A stretch of DNA of 64,000 nt from Microbacterium allomyrinae (lineage in GTDB: Bacteria > Actinomycetota > Actinomycetes > Actinomycetales > Microbacteriaceae): positions 1 to 64,000 of the forward strand of contig NZ_JAGTTN010000007.1 in the NCBI RefSeq assembly GCF_020682705.1, given 5' to 3'. The position numbers and the translations under genes were made by a program. This document shows positions 44,531 to 53,821 of the stretch, one piece after another (within the stretch, counting starts at the first letter, position 1; every line of letters starts with the position of its first letter). The notes beneath the pieces were generated by a model. That model saw only the letters and a program-made list of their open reading frames with translations. It was not told the origin of the DNA and searched no databases.

Positions 44531-45559
44531 ATGAAGATCGGCATCCTGACCAGTGGCGGCGATTGCCCCGGACTCAACGCGGTCATCCGCGGCGTCGTGC
44601 TCAAGGGCACGACGACGTACGACCTCGAGTTCGTCGGCATCCGTGACGGCTGGCGCGGTGCGGTCGACGGTGACTTCTTCCCCCTCACCCGCCACGAGGT
44701 GAAGGGTCTGTCGAAGGTCGGCGGAACGATCCTCGGCACGAGCCGCACCAACCCGTACGAGGGTCCGCGCGGCGGAGCCGAGAACATCGCCAAGACGATG
44801 TACGGCCACCGCATCGACGGCATCATCGCGATCGGCGGCGAAGGCACCCTGGCCGCGGCGAACCGCCTCTCCAACGACGGCATCAACGTCCTCGGCGTGC
44901 CGAAGACGATCGACAACGATCTGCGCGCCACCGACTATTCGTTCGGCTTCGACACCGCCGTCAACATCGCCACGGACGCGATGGACCGCCTGCGCACCAC
45001 CGGAGACTCGCACCAGCGCTGCATGGTCGCCGAGGTCATGGGCCGCCACGTGGGCTGGATCGCCCTGCACGCGGGCATGGCCGCCGGCGCGCACGCCATC
45101 TGCATCCCCGAGGTTCCGATGTCCATCGATGAGATCACCGATCTCGTGTCGCGTGCCCACGACCGCGGTCGTGCACCGCTCATCGTGGTGTCGGAGGGCT
45201 TCACGCTCGAGGGCATGGACGAGGCATACAGCGACAAGGGCCTCGACGCCTTCAACCGCCCCCGCCTCGGCGGGATCAGCGAGGTGCTCGCGCCCGAGAT
45301 CGAACGGCGCACCGGCATCGAGACCCGCTCGACCGTTCTCGGCCACATCCAGCGCGGCGGTTCCCCGTCCGGCTTCGACCGGGTGCTCGCGACCCGTCTG
45401 GGTCTGCACGCCGCCGACGCCGTCGTCGAGGGCGCATGGGGTCAGATGGTCGCGATGCGCGGAACCGACATCGTGCGCGTCCCGTTCGCCGAGGCGCTCG
45501 GCGAACTCAACACCGTGCCCATCCACCGCTACGAAGAGGCCGCCGCGCTCTTCGGCTGA
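44531..45559 (+). CDS. pfkA: 6-phosphofructokinase
   Basis: The 342-aa product has the phosphofructokinase core: MKIGILTSGGDCPGLNAVIR, GGEGT (102-106), PKTIDND (124-130), and GHIQRGGSPSGFDR. Gly105 in GGEGT fits ATP use, whereas Lys125 in PKTIDND is a residue shared with PPi-dependent enzymes, a mix found in actinobacterial PfkA. The enzyme commits fructose 6-phosphate to glycolysis. A probable -10, TAGTGT, is at 44474-44479, and GAGGA lies about 10 nt before the ATG. It is convergent with the peptidase gene. Confidence 0.95.
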   Translation: MKIGILTSGGDCPGLNAVIRGVVLKGTTTYDLEFVGIRDGWRGAVDGDFFPLTRHEVKGLSKVGGTILGTSRTNPYEGPRGGAENIAKTMYGHRIDGIIAIGGEGTLAAANRLSNDGINVLGVPKTIDNDLRATDYSFGFDTAVNIATDAMDRLRTTGDSHQRCMVAEVMGRHVGWIALHAGMAAGAHAICIPEVPMSIDEITDLVSRAHDRGRAPLIVVSEGFTLEGMDEAYSDKGLDAFNRPRLGGISEVLAPEIERRTGIETRSTVLGHIQRGGSPSGFDRVLATRLGLHAADAVVEGAWGQMVAMRGTDIVRVPFAEALGELNTVPIHRYEEAAALFG

Positions 45560-45590
45560 GCGGCTGTTCAGCAGAGCGAACACGTCAACA

Positions 45591-45620
45591 GAGCGGATGC
45601 CTCGGCCGAGGCATCCGCTC
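45591..45620. terminator. Bidirectional terminator between pfkA and the oligopeptidase gene
   Basis: A perfect palindrome with arms of 15 nt (GAGCGGATGCCTCGG and its complement), centre CGGCCG, lies between the two convergent genes and can form the same hairpin in both transcripts. Confidence 0.8.
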
Positions 45621-45636
45621 GTTCCGCCGGGCCGGA

Positions 45637-47760
45637 TCAGGCGTCGGCGACGCCGAGCACGTCCAGCAGCCAGGCGAGTTCGAATGCGCGCTCGCGCCAG
45701 GCGTTGTAGCGACCGCTGACACCGCCGTGACCGGCGACCATCTCGCACTTGAGCAGTGCATCGGCGCCCACCTCGCGCAGGCGAGCGACCCACTTGGCGG
45801 GCTCGACGTACAGCACGCGGGTGTCGTTGAGTGAGGTCACGGCGAGGATCCTCGGGTAGGAGGCATCCATGCGCACGTTCTCGTACGGGGAGTACGACTT
45901 CATGTACGCGTACACCTCGGCGTTGTGGAGCGGGTCGCCCCACTCGTCCCACTCGATGACCGTCAGCGGAAGCGACGGGTCGAGGATCGTCGTGAGCGCG
46001 TCGACGAACGGAACGTCGGCGAGCACCCCTGCGAACAGCTCGGGGGCGAGGTTCGCGACCGCACCCATGAGCAGGCCGCCCGCAGAGCCGCCTTCCGCGA
46101 CCAGCCGGTCGGGTGCGGTGTAGCCGTTGTCGATCAGGTGCAGCGCGCAGTCGACGAAGTCGGTGAAGGTGTTGCGTTTGCTGAGCAGTTTGCCGTCCTC
46201 GTACCACTGGCGGCCCATCTCGCCGCCCCCGCGCACGTGCGCGACCGCGAACACGACGCCGCGGTCGAGCTCCGACAGACGCGCGACGGAGAACCCGGGC
46301 TCGATGGAATGCTCGTACGAGCCGTAGCCGTAGAGGTGCAGCGCCCGCGGTGAGACGCCGGCATCTCCGAAGGACCGCTTCCACACGAGCGAGATCGGGA
46401 TCTGGGTGCCGTCCTGCGCGTGGGCCCACACGCGTGCCTGCGCGTAGTCATCGGCGTCGTAGCCGCCCAGCACCGGCTGACGCTTGCGCAGGAGCAGTTC
46501 GCGCGTCGCGACGTCGAGGTCGAACACGGTTCCCGGCGTCACGAACGAGCCGTAGCCGAGGCGAAGCAGCGGGGGAGCCCATTCGGGATTGCCCCCGGTG
46601 CCCACCGAGTACAGCGGCTCGTCGAACTCGATCTCGCTGACCTCGCCGTTGCCGTAGTCGAGCATGCCGAGCCGCGCGAGACCACCGCGGCGGTACCCGA
46701 CCACGCCCCAGTCGCGGAACGTCGATACACCGAGCAGCCGTTCGCCCGGACGGTGCGCGATCACGACGGCACGCTCGCCGGAGGGGGCGGATGCCGCCAC
46801 CCGCACCAGCTCGAAGTCCAGGGCATCGTGGTTGTGGAGGATGAAGAGCACGTCCTCGCCGTCGATCACCGCGTGCTCGGAGTCGTACTCGACGCCCTCC
46901 ACGCGCGGCCACACGACGCGCGGCGCGCCGCGGAGGTCGTCGGCGTCCAGCAGCCATTCCTCCGAGGTGATCGACGAGCCGAGGCCGATCACGAGGTACC
47001 GGTCGCTGCGGGTGAAGCCCGCGCCGACCCAGAAGCGCTCGTCGGGTTCGTGGAAGAGCTTGGCGTCGGAATCGACGGATGTGCCGAGCTCATGCAGCCA
47101 CACCGTGTCGGGGCGCCATGCGTCGTCCACGGTCGTGTACACGATGAAGCGCCCGTCGGGCGAGAACGTCGCCCCCGCGAATGTGTCGGGGATCACATCG
47201 GGCAGCTGCTCACCGGTGACCAGGTTGCGCACGCGCACGGTGTAACGCTCGTCGCCGGCGACATCGACGCCGTAGAGCATCTGGGTGCCGTCGGTCGTGA
47301 TCTCGAAGCTGCCGAGCGAGAAGAACTCGTGTCCCTGAGCCTCGACGTTGCCGTCGAGCAGCACCTGCTCGCCGGGCACCTCGATGTCGGCCGACAGCTC
47401 GGGCGGGGTCCAGTCGTCGGGCGAGGCCAGGGGGGCACGGCACTGGATGCCGTACTGCTTGCCTTCGAGGGTGCGCCCGTAGTACCACCAGTCGCCGCGG
47501 CGCGCCGGAACGGAGAGGTCGGTCTCGAGCGTGCGCCCCTTGATCTCGTCGAAGATGCGCGCGCGCAGTCCTTCGAGGTGAGCGGTGCGCTCCTGCGTGT
47601 AGGCGTTCTCGGCCTCGAGGTGCGCGATGACCGCGGCATCCTCCTTCGCGCGGAACCACTCGTACCGGTCCTCGACGTCGTCGCCGTGGTGGGAGCGCAC
47701 CACCGGACGCACATCGGCGATGGGGGCGGGGGAGGGTGCGGAGGTGTCGTGGACGGTCAC
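45637..47760 (-). CDS. Oligopeptidase B (S9 family)
   Basis: The 707-aa product has an N-terminal beta-propeller (about 75-420) and a C-terminal alpha/beta-hydrolase domain. The catalytic Ser559 is in EGGSAGGLLMG and His678 in GHGGVSGRYN; the Asp lies in the SLNDTRVLYVEPAKW region. Such enzymes cut short peptides after basic residues in the cytoplasm. The start GTG 47760 is fixed by TAGCGT (47767-47772) 6 nt upstream. The divergent neighbour is the phosphate transporter gene, 202 bp away. Confidence 0.9.
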   Translation of the reverse strand: MTVHDTSAPSPAPIADVRPVVRSHHGDDVEDRYEWFRAKEDAAVIAHLEAENAYTQERTAHLEGLRARIFDEIKGRTLETDLSVPARRGDWWYYGRTLEGKQYGIQCRAPLASPDDWTPPELSADIEVPGEQVLLDGNVEAQGHEFFSLGSFEITTDGTQMLYGVDVAGDERYTVRVRNLVTGEQLPDVIPDTFAGATFSPDGRFIVYTTVDDAWRPDTVWLHELGTSVDSDAKLFHEPDERFWVGAGFTRSDRYLVIGLGSSITSEEWLLDADDLRGAPRVVWPRVEGVEYDSEHAVIDGEDVLFILHNHDALDFELVRVAASAPSGERAVVIAHRPGERLLGVSTFRDWGVVGYRRGGLARLGMLDYGNGEVSEIEFDEPLYSVGTGGNPEWAPPLLRLGYGSFVTPGTVFDLDVATRELLLRKRQPVLGGYDADDYAQARVWAHAQDGTQIPISLVWKRSFGDAGVSPRALHLYGYGSYEHSIEPGFSVARLSELDRGVVFAVAHVRGGGEMGRQWYEDGKLLSKRNTFTDFVDCALHLIDNGYTAPDRLVAEGGSAGGLLMGAVANLAPELFAGVLADVPFVDALTTILDPSLPLTVIEWDEWGDPLHNAEVYAYMKSYSPYENVRMDASYPRILAVTSLNDTRVLYVEPAKWVARLREVGADALLKCEMVAGHGGVSGRYNAWRERAFELAWLLDVLGVADA

Positions 47761-47962
47761 GATCCCACGCTAGCCGCGTTCGCCTGCACAGAGGCGCCGC
47801 GCGGGAGCGTCGAGCTGGGCAGGCGCCGTGTTGATCCGCAGGGTGGCCGATGTAGGATTCTTGCTGGCCGGTTGCCGGTACCTGAATACAAGGTGAACTG
47901 TTCGTTCGTCGCGCCGATCCCGTCGGCACTCCTCTCCACGTCCTCACTAAGGAAAGCGAACG

Positions 47963-49267
47963 GTGGAAGCCGCAACCCTCATCATCGTGCTGGTGATCGC
48001 ACTGGCGCTGTTCTTCGACTTCACGAACGGCTTCCACGACACCGCCAACGCGATGGCCACGCCCATCGCCACCGGCGCGCTCAAGCCCAAGACGGCGGTG
48101 CTGCTCGCCGCGGTGCTCAACCTGGTCGGCGCGTTCCTGTCGACCGAGGTCGCGCAGACCATCTCGGGCGGCATCATCAATGAGTCCGAGATCTCGTCGG
48201 CGATCTTTCCCGAGATCATCTTCGCCGGACTGATCGGCGCGGTCACGTGGAACATGCTCACGTGGCTGCTGGGTCTGCCGTCATCGTCGTCGCACGCACT
48301 GTTCGGTGGGCTGATCGGGGCGACGATCGTGGGCGTGGGCGCCACGGCGATCGACTTCGGTGTCGTGCTGTCGAAAGTCATCCTCCCGGCATTCATCGCC
48401 CCGCTCACGGCGGGTGTCATCGCCTTCACCGCGACGAAGCTCGCATACGCGATCACGCGGCGCTATGACAGCAAACCCGACGGACGAGACGGCTTCCGGG
48501 TCGGTCAGATCTTCACCTCGTCGCTGGTCGCCCTCGCCCACGGCACCAACGACGCCCAGAAGACGATGGGCATCATCACGCTGCTGCTCATCACGGCGGG
48601 GTTCCAGTCGGCGTCGAATCCGGAACCGCAGACGTGGGTCGTCTTCGCCTGCGCGATCACGATCGCGCTCGGCACGTACATGGGCGGCTGGCGCATCATC
48701 CGCACCCTCGGCAAGGGCCTCACCGATGTGAAGCCTGCGCAGGGCTTCTCGGCCGAGAGCTCGACCGCAGCCACCATCCTCGCCTCCAGCGCCCTCGGCT
48801 TCGCGCTGTCGACCACCCAGGTCGCCTCCGGCTCGGTGATCGGGTCCGGCCTGGGCCGCCGAGGATCGCAGGTGCGCTGGCGCACCGCGGGTCGCATCAT
48901 GGTCGGCTGGGTGCTCACCCTCCCCGCCGCGGGCGCCGTCGGCGCGCTGGCCGCGCTGCTGGTCGTCTGGCTCCCGGTGTGGGGCATCATCATCGATGCG
49001 GTGCTCGCGGTCGTGATCATCACGTTCCTCTTCCTCCGCTCGCGTCGTGACTCGGTGACGGCATCCAACGCCATGAGCGAGGTCGCCGACTCGGGCGCGG
49101 CTGTCAAGGTCAAGCGCAATCCACCGCCCACGCGCCGTCAGCGGGCGATCCTGCGAGAAGAGGCGCGTCTGCGCGCTGCGCAGGAAGCGGCGGCGAAGAA
49201 GGCGGCGAAGAGCGCCAAGGCCGCCGAGCGATCTGCGCGCGGACCGAAGAACGGAGGTCGGTCATGA
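47963..49267 (+). CDS. pit: Pit-type inorganic phosphate transporter
   Basis: The 434-aa product is a PiT family permease with the two signature repeats FDFTNGFHDTANAMATPIATGAL near the start and AHGTNDAQKTMGIITLL (about 190-206), and about ten helices. It imports phosphate with protons or as metal-phosphate. The C-terminus ends in a long Lys/Ala/Arg-rich cytoplasmic tail. GTG 47963 has AAGGAAAG about 8 nt upstream; TAGGAT at 47853-47858 is the likely -10. The stop overlaps the next gene by 4 nt. Confidence 0.93.
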   Translation: MEAATLIIVLVIALALFFDFTNGFHDTANAMATPIATGALKPKTAVLLAAVLNLVGAFLSTEVAQTISGGIINESEISSAIFPEIIFAGLIGAVTWNMLTWLLGLPSSSSHALFGGLIGATIVGVGATAIDFGVVLSKVILPAFIAPLTAGVIAFTATKLAYAITRRYDSKPDGRDGFRVGQIFTSSLVALAHGTNDAQKTMGIITLLLITAGFQSASNPEPQTWVVFACAITIALGTYMGGWRIIRTLGKGLTDVKPAQGFSAESSTAATILASSALGFALSTTQVASGSVIGSGLGRRGSQVRWRTAGRIMVGWVLTLPAAGAVGALAALLVVWLPVWGIIIDAVLAVVIITFLFLRSRRDSVTASNAMSEVADSGAAVKVKRNPPPTRRQRAILREEARLRAAQEAAAKKAAKSAKAAERSARGPKNGGRS

Positions 49268-49596
49268 TCGTCATCGACTGGCTGGCATTCGTCCAGGTTT
49301 TCATCGCGGCGTTCATCTCGGCGGCGATCGTCGTGAGCGCGTACGCGTTCGGCCTCCGACTGCTGGTGCGGGCGGGCCGGGCGCCGGTCGTCGCTCCCGC
49401 CGAGTTCACCGACGCCATCACCGTGATCTCCGAGAAAGAGGCGCGTCGCGCAGAGAAGGCGGCCGCCAAGGCCGCCAAGCGCAGCCCGCTCACCGAGGGT
49501 CAGAAGCGCATCGCACTGGTCGGTGCGTATGCATCGTTCGGTGTGGCCGCGGCCGCCGTCCTCGGCGGACTGCTCCTCATCCTCTTCAATCACTGA
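49264..49596 (+). CDS. Small membrane protein coupled to Pit
   Basis: The 110-aa product has two transmembrane helices (about 8-34 and 86-108) with a Lys/Ala/Glu-rich segment between them. Its ATG overlaps the pit stop (ATGA), so it is translated with the transporter and may be an accessory subunit. No named family recognised; similar Pit-linked small membrane genes occur in related actinobacteria as far as I recall. Confidence 0.75.
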   Translation: MIVIDWLAFVQVFIAAFISAAIVVSAYAFGLRLLVRAGRAPVVAPAEFTDAITVISEKEARRAEKAAAKAAKRSPLTEGQKRIALVGAYASFGVAAAAVLGGLLLILFNH

Positions 49597-49660
49597 GCCC
49601 GCCTTCCGCAGGACGCGCGCCGAGACGGACGGACGGATGCCGCAGCCGTAGGCTTGCGGC

Positions 49661-50584
49661 ATGGTTGAGGCATCCCCCTCCCCGGCAGCCGTGCAGTTCG
49701 GGCAGCACCCGCCCGCGCGGCGGACGATCCTGCATCTGAGCGACACCCACCTGCTCGCAGGAAACCGCCTGCTCGGGGGTCGCTTCGACACCGCGGCCAA
49801 TCTCGCCCGAACCCTGGAAGCGGCCGAGGCCACCGGCATCCGTCCCGATGCGATCGTGTTCACCGGCGATCTGACCGATCTCGGCGAGCCCGAGGCCTAC
49901 ATAGCTCTCCGCGAGGCGGTCGAGCCGGTTGCAGCGCGTCTCGGGGCACCGGTCGTGTGGGTCGCGGGCAATCATGACGAGCGCCCGGCGCTCCGACGAG
50001 ACCTGCTGGGCCTCGACCCCACGCAGGAGCCGGTCACCGGGGTGTGGGATCTCGGCGGCCTGCGGCTGGTCGCGCTGGACTCGACCGTTCCGGGGTGGCA
50101 TCACGGCGATCTCACCACCGCGCAGCTGGCTTGGCTGCGGAATGTGCTGGCCGAACCCGCACCGCTCGGCACGATCCTGGCTCTGCACCATCCTCCGCTG
50201 CCGTCTCACCTGCCCCTCTTCGACATCCTCGAGCTGCGCGATCAGGGCCGCTTCGCCGAGGTCATCGCCGGCACCGATGTGCGTGCGATCCTCGCGGGGC
50301 ACCTGCACTACTCGACCAGCGGCACGTTCGCCGGAGTTCCCGTGAGTGTCGCGGCCGCCAGCTGCTACACGATGAACCTGGCTCGTCCCGCGGTCGAGGT
50401 GAACGGCATGGACGCCGGCCAGTCGTTTCATCTCGTCCACGTGTACGACGACACGATCACCCACGCCGTGGTGCCCGTCGTCGAGGCGGCGACGGGTGAT
50501 TTCTTCTCCGCCGAATGGGTGGCGCGGATGTCGGAGCTCACGCCTGAGCAGCGGCTCGAAGCGTTCTCGCGCAAGCGCCTCTGA
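49661..50584 (+). CDS. Calcineurin-like metallophosphoesterase (cyclic nucleotide PDE type)
   Basis: The 307-aa product has the metal-binding motifs in order: LSDTHLL, GDLTDLG, GNHDERP, LHHPPLP and GHLHYS. This layout is that of class III 3',5'-cyclic nucleotide phosphodiesterases (CpdA/Rv0805 type). cAMP hydrolysis is plausible but not proven. ATG 49661 has TAGGCT exactly 6 nt upstream (49649-49654), so the message should be leaderless. Transcription starts here independently of the pit pair. Confidence 0.88.
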   Translation: MVEASPSPAAVQFGQHPPARRTILHLSDTHLLAGNRLLGGRFDTAANLARTLEAAEATGIRPDAIVFTGDLTDLGEPEAYIALREAVEPVAARLGAPVVWVAGNHDERPALRRDLLGLDPTQEPVTGVWDLGGLRLVALDSTVPGWHHGDLTTAQLAWLRNVLAEPAPLGTILALHHPPLPSHLPLFDILELRDQGRFAEVIAGTDVRAILAGHLHYSTSGTFAGVPVSVAAASCYTMNLARPAVEVNGMDAGQSFHLVHVYDDTITHAVVPVVEAATGDFFSAEWVARMSELTPEQRLEAFSRKRL

Positions 50585-50634
50585 CAGCTCCGCGCCCTCC
50601 GGCGGGGCGTCGTCGTGTACAGCGGAAAGGCGGT

Positions 50635-50681
50635 GACTGTACTTCGCGTACAGTCGCCGGTTCGGGCGCCCGGACTAGGCT
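50635..50681 (+). promoter_or_regulatory. aspA promoter with inverted-repeat operator
   Basis: GACTGTAC (50635-50642) and GTACAGTC (50648-50655) form a perfect 8-bp inverted repeat around a 5-nt spacer, and a further TGTACAGC half-site lies at 50616-50623. TAGGCT (50676-50681) is the -10, so the operator covers the -35 region, a position suited to repression. The regulator is unknown. Confidence 0.65.
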
Positions 50682-50727
50682 CGGGGCATCCCTTCACCGC
50701 CGTGACCAACCCACGAGGACAGCCCAC

Positions 50728-52197
50728 ATGGCTCTGGACGCAATGACGCGCACCCGCACCGAGACCGATTCGCTCGGATCGCTCGAGATCCCCGCCGATG
50801 CCTACTGGGGCATCCACACCGCTCGGGCGCTCGAGAACTTCCCGATCTCGAAGCGGCCGATCTCGGTCTACAAGGACCTCGTGAAGGCCCTCGCGATGGT
50901 CAAACAGGCCTCTGCCCGGGCGAACAAGGAGATCGGTGCGCTGAGTGCCGAGAAGGCCGATCTGATCGACCGTGCGGCGCAGCTCGTGATCGACGGCGAG
51001 TTCCACGATCAGTTCGTGGTCGGCGTCATTCAGGGTGGTGCCGGCACGTCGACCAACATGAACGCGAACGAGGTCATCACCAACATCGCGCTCGAGCTCG
51101 CCGGACGCGAGAAGGGCGACTACGCGTTCCTCTCGCCGATCGACGACACCAACCGCAGCCAGTCCACCAACGACGTCTACCCGACGGCGATCAAGGTCGG
51201 GCTGAGCCTGGACCTGCTGACGCTGCTCGACGAACTCGACTTGCTGCGGCGGGCGTTCCTGGCCAAGGCGGTCGAGTTCCATGACGTGCTCAAGGTCGGT
51301 CGCACCCAGCTCCAGGACGCCGTGCCGATGACGCTCGGGCAGGAGTTCCACGGGTTCGCGACGACCCTGGGCTACGACCACCAGCGGCTGACCGAGAACG
51401 CGGTGCTCCTCTACGAGGTCAACATGGGAGCCACCGCCATCGGCACCGGCATCACGACGCATCCCGCGTATGCGGCGGCGGTCGTGCGGCATCTGCGTGA
51501 GATCACCGGACTGGATCTGGTCACCGCCGACGACCTCGTCGAGTCCACGAGCGACACAGGGTCGTTCATGTCCTTCTCGGCCTCGCTCAAACGCAACGCC
51601 ATCAAGCTGTCCAAGATCTGCAACGACCTGCGCCTGCTGTCGTCGGGTCCGCAGGCGGGATTCGGCGAGATCAACCTGCCTGCACGTCAGGCCGGGTCGA
51701 GCATCATGCCGGGCAAGGTCAATCCGGTGATCCCCGAGGTGGTGAACCAGGTGGCGTTCGCCGTCGCCGGAGCGGACCTCACGGTCACCATGGCGGTCGA
51801 AGCCGGACAGCTCCAGCTCAATGCCTTCGAGCCGGTCATCGCGCACTCGATCTTCCAGTCGATCACCTGGATGCGACGCGGCATGCACACCCTGCGAGTG
51901 AACTGCATCGAGGGGATCACCGCCAATCGCGAACGTCTCGGAGCGATGGTGGATTCATCGGTGGGCGTCATCACCGCGCTCACGCCCTTCATCGGCTATG
52001 CCGCGGCTGCGGCTCTCGCCAAGACCGCTCTGCTCACCGGGCACAGCGTCGCCGACCTCGTCGTCGAGGCCGGACTGATGTCGAAGGACGAGGTCGCGAA
52101 GCAGCTGTCGCCGGCGCGCCTGTCAGGTCTCGAGACGATCACCGCGGCCATCCCGGTCATGCCGCCGGGCATCATCCCTCGCGACGAACTCGCCTGA
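50728..52197 (+). CDS. aspA: Aspartate ammonia-lyase
   Basis: The 489-aa product carries the fumarase/aspartase superfamily signature GSSIMPGKVNPV and an N-terminal layout (TDSLGSLEIPADAYWGIHTARALENF, STNMNANEVI, GRTQLQDAVPMTLGQEF) that fits aspartase better than class II fumarase. It deaminates L-aspartate to fumarate. ACGAGGACAG lies before the ATG as ribosome site. Upstream is a well-formed operator, so expression is probably regulated. The asparaginase at 4-5 kb supplies the same substrate. Confidence 0.92.
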   Translation: MALDAMTRTRTETDSLGSLEIPADAYWGIHTARALENFPISKRPISVYKDLVKALAMVKQASARANKEIGALSAEKADLIDRAAQLVIDGEFHDQFVVGVIQGGAGTSTNMNANEVITNIALELAGREKGDYAFLSPIDDTNRSQSTNDVYPTAIKVGLSLDLLTLLDELDLLRRAFLAKAVEFHDVLKVGRTQLQDAVPMTLGQEFHGFATTLGYDHQRLTENAVLLYEVNMGATAIGTGITTHPAYAAAVVRHLREITGLDLVTADDLVESTSDTGSFMSFSASLKRNAIKLSKICNDLRLLSSGPQAGFGEINLPARQAGSSIMPGKVNPVIPEVVNQVAFAVAGADLTVTMAVEAGQLQLNAFEPVIAHSIFQSITWMRRGMHTLRVNCIEGITANRERLGAMVDSSVGVITALTPFIGYAAAAALAKTALLTGHSVADLVVEAGLMSKDEVAKQLSPARLSGLETITAAIPVMPPGIIPRDELA

Positions 52198-52292
52198 AAC
52201 CCGCGCGTTCGCGGCGGCCCGCTGCATTGCCGATTGCCACGCCGTGCCCCGGGCCGCTACGGTCATGCACAGTCCCACGCGAGAGGAATCCC

Positions 52293-52898
52293 ATGACCGA
52301 CCCGCAGAACCCCGCCGAGGCGACGCCGCCGGCGGCGAACATCCCGCCGGATGCGGCACCCGCCGAGCCCGAGGTGCCCGAGGTGCCCGTCGAGGCCGCA
52401 GCGCCCGCTGAGCCCGTAGCTGCACCGGCCCCGGCCGCAACCGTGACCGCACCGGCCGAGCCTGTGCTTCCTCCGGCAGCCGCACCTCCGGCAGCCGCGG
52501 CTCCCGCTGACGCGCCGATCGCGCCGCCGGCCTACACGCAGCCGCCGGCGTACACGCAGGAGCCGTACGCCGCGGCTCCGCCCGCGCCCGTCGGTGCGCC
52601 CGTGCAGGCGCCGATCCCGGGCAGGACGCTCGGCATCGTGGCGTTCGTGGTGTCGTTCTTCGCGTCGATCATCGGTCTGATCCTCGGCATCGTCGCGCTC
52701 GTGCAGAGCAAGAAGGCCGGTCACAAGAACGGCTGGGCACTGGCCGCGATCATCCTCGGAGCAGTGTTCTTCGTCATCACGATCATCAGCATCATCGCGC
52801 TGGTCGCGCTCGCCGCTGCGGCTGTCGCGGGTCTGTGTGAAGGCCTTCCTCCCGGCGTGTACGAGACGACCACCGGCACGACCATCACCTGCGGCTGA
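52293..52898 (+). CDS. DUF4190-type membrane protein with Pro/Ala-rich N-terminus
   Basis: The 201-aa product has about 110 residues of disordered Pro/Ala/Glu-rich sequence, ending in two PAYTQ repeats, then the DUF4190 pattern: a helix LGIVAFVVSFFASIIGLILGIVAL, the basic loop QSKKAGHKNGWA, and a second helix. The start ATG has GAGAGGAA upstream. The C-terminal 30 residues carry two Cys outside the membrane. Such proteins are common and uncharacterised in actinobacteria; no role can be inferred here. Confidence 0.8.
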   Translation: MTDPQNPAEATPPAANIPPDAAPAEPEVPEVPVEAAAPAEPVAAPAPAATVTAPAEPVLPPAAAPPAAAAPADAPIAPPAYTQPPAYTQEPYAAAPPAPVGAPVQAPIPGRTLGIVAFVVSFFASIIGLILGIVALVQSKKAGHKNGWALAAIILGAVFFVITIISIIALVALAAAAVAGLCEGLPPGVYETTTGTTITCG

Positions 52899-52913
52899 CC
52901 CGCGACGTGATCG

Positions 52914-52943
52914 AAGGGCGGGTCCGCATGCGGGCTCGCCCTT
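52914..52943. terminator. Bidirectional terminator between DUF4190 and FAH genes
   Basis: AAGGGCG (52914-52920) pairs with CGCCCTT (52937-52943), and the inner GTCCGC pairs with GCGGGC across a 2-nt tip. It lies in the 59-bp gap between two convergent genes. Confidence 0.75.
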
Positions 52944-52957
52944 GTCGGTATCGGCGC

Positions 52958-53821
52958 TCAGTCCAGAATGCGGCAATGGGTCGTCAGCGACCCGATCCCA
53001 TCGATGCCGACGGTGACGGTGGAGCGGTCGCGCAGGAACACCTGCGGATCCCGCGAGTAGCCCGCGCCTCCGGGGCTGCCGGTCGAGATGAGGGTGCCGG
53101 GCAGCAGCGTCGCGGATTTCGACAGATGCGAGATGAGAGTGGCCACCGGGCGCACCATCTGGCCGGTGGTGGCGTCCTGCATGGTGTGCCCGTCGAGCAC
53201 AGTCCAGATGTGCAGGTCCTGCGGATCGGGGATCTCGTCCGCCGTGACCACGAACGGCCCGGTGGGGGTGAACCCGTCGAAGGACTTGCACCGCGACCAC
53301 TGCGCCTCGGAGTACTGGATGTCGCGAGCCGTGATGTCGTTGACGACGGTGTAGCCCCAGACATGCTCGAGCGCATTCTCGGGAGCGACGTCTTTGGCAG
53401 GCGTGCCGATGATGACCCCGAGCTCGGCCTCGTAGTCCACCGACTCGCTGAGCGAGCGCGGCCAGATCGTGGTGGTGTCGTGCGCGGCGAGTGAGTTCGG
53501 CCACAGCACGAAGACCGTCGGCGTCGAGTCGGTCTTCAGGCCCAGCTCGCTGGAGTGCGCCGCGTAGTTCAGCCCGATCGCGAGGATCACGGGAGGCGAT
53601 AGGAGCGCCGATGCGAAGCGCTGGCCGGCGAGCGGATGCCGCGTGCCTCGGGCCGCGCCGTCCTTCACGCGCTGCAGCAGCGGGTCGCCGCCGGCGATGA
53701 GCTGCTCGAGCACGCGCGGGGCGCCGTCGAACAACTCGTCTACGAAGACCGCATCGTCGCCTTCGACCAGGATGAGTCGCGGCTCGTCCGATCCAGACGG
53801 GATGACGTGGGCGAAGCGCAT
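52958..53821 (-). CDS. Fumarylacetoacetate hydrolase family protein
   Basis: The 287-aa product has the FAH fold with GLNYAAHSSELG, the metal-binding YEAELGVIIG and GYTVVNDITARDIQ, and LLPGTLISTGSPGG. FAH-family members hydrolyse or decarboxylate acylpyruvates and 2-oxo acids; the substrate is uncertain. The start is ATG 53821, with TAGGTT (53828-53833) exactly 6 nt upstream; a GTG three bases earlier in the frame is less likely. PrsW is transcribed divergently. Confidence 0.88.
   Translation of the reverse strand: MRFAHVIPSGSDEPRLILVEGDDAVFVDELFDGAPRVLEQLIAGGDPLLQRVKDGAARGTRHPLAGQRFASALLSPPVILAIGLNYAAHSSELGLKTDSTPTVFVLWPNSLAAHDTTTIWPRSLSESVDYEAELGVIIGTPAKDVAPENALEHVWGYTVVNDITARDIQYSEAQWSRCKSFDGFTPTGPFVVTADEIPDPQDLHIWTVLDGHTMQDATTGQMVRPVATLISHLSKSATLLPGTLISTGSPGGAGYSRDPQVFLRDRSTVTVGIDGIGSLTTHCRILD

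Noticed and set aside
42206..45559. Helicase plus pfkA as a defence island
   Set aside because: The neighbours are housekeeping genes with their own promoters and terminators; nothing else typical of defence systems is present.
47877..47898. Possible PHO box (GTTCACC-like, two 11-nt units) before pit
   Set aside because: The second unit matches poorly and the site lies downstream of the likely -10 (47853-47858), which does not suit PhoP activation.
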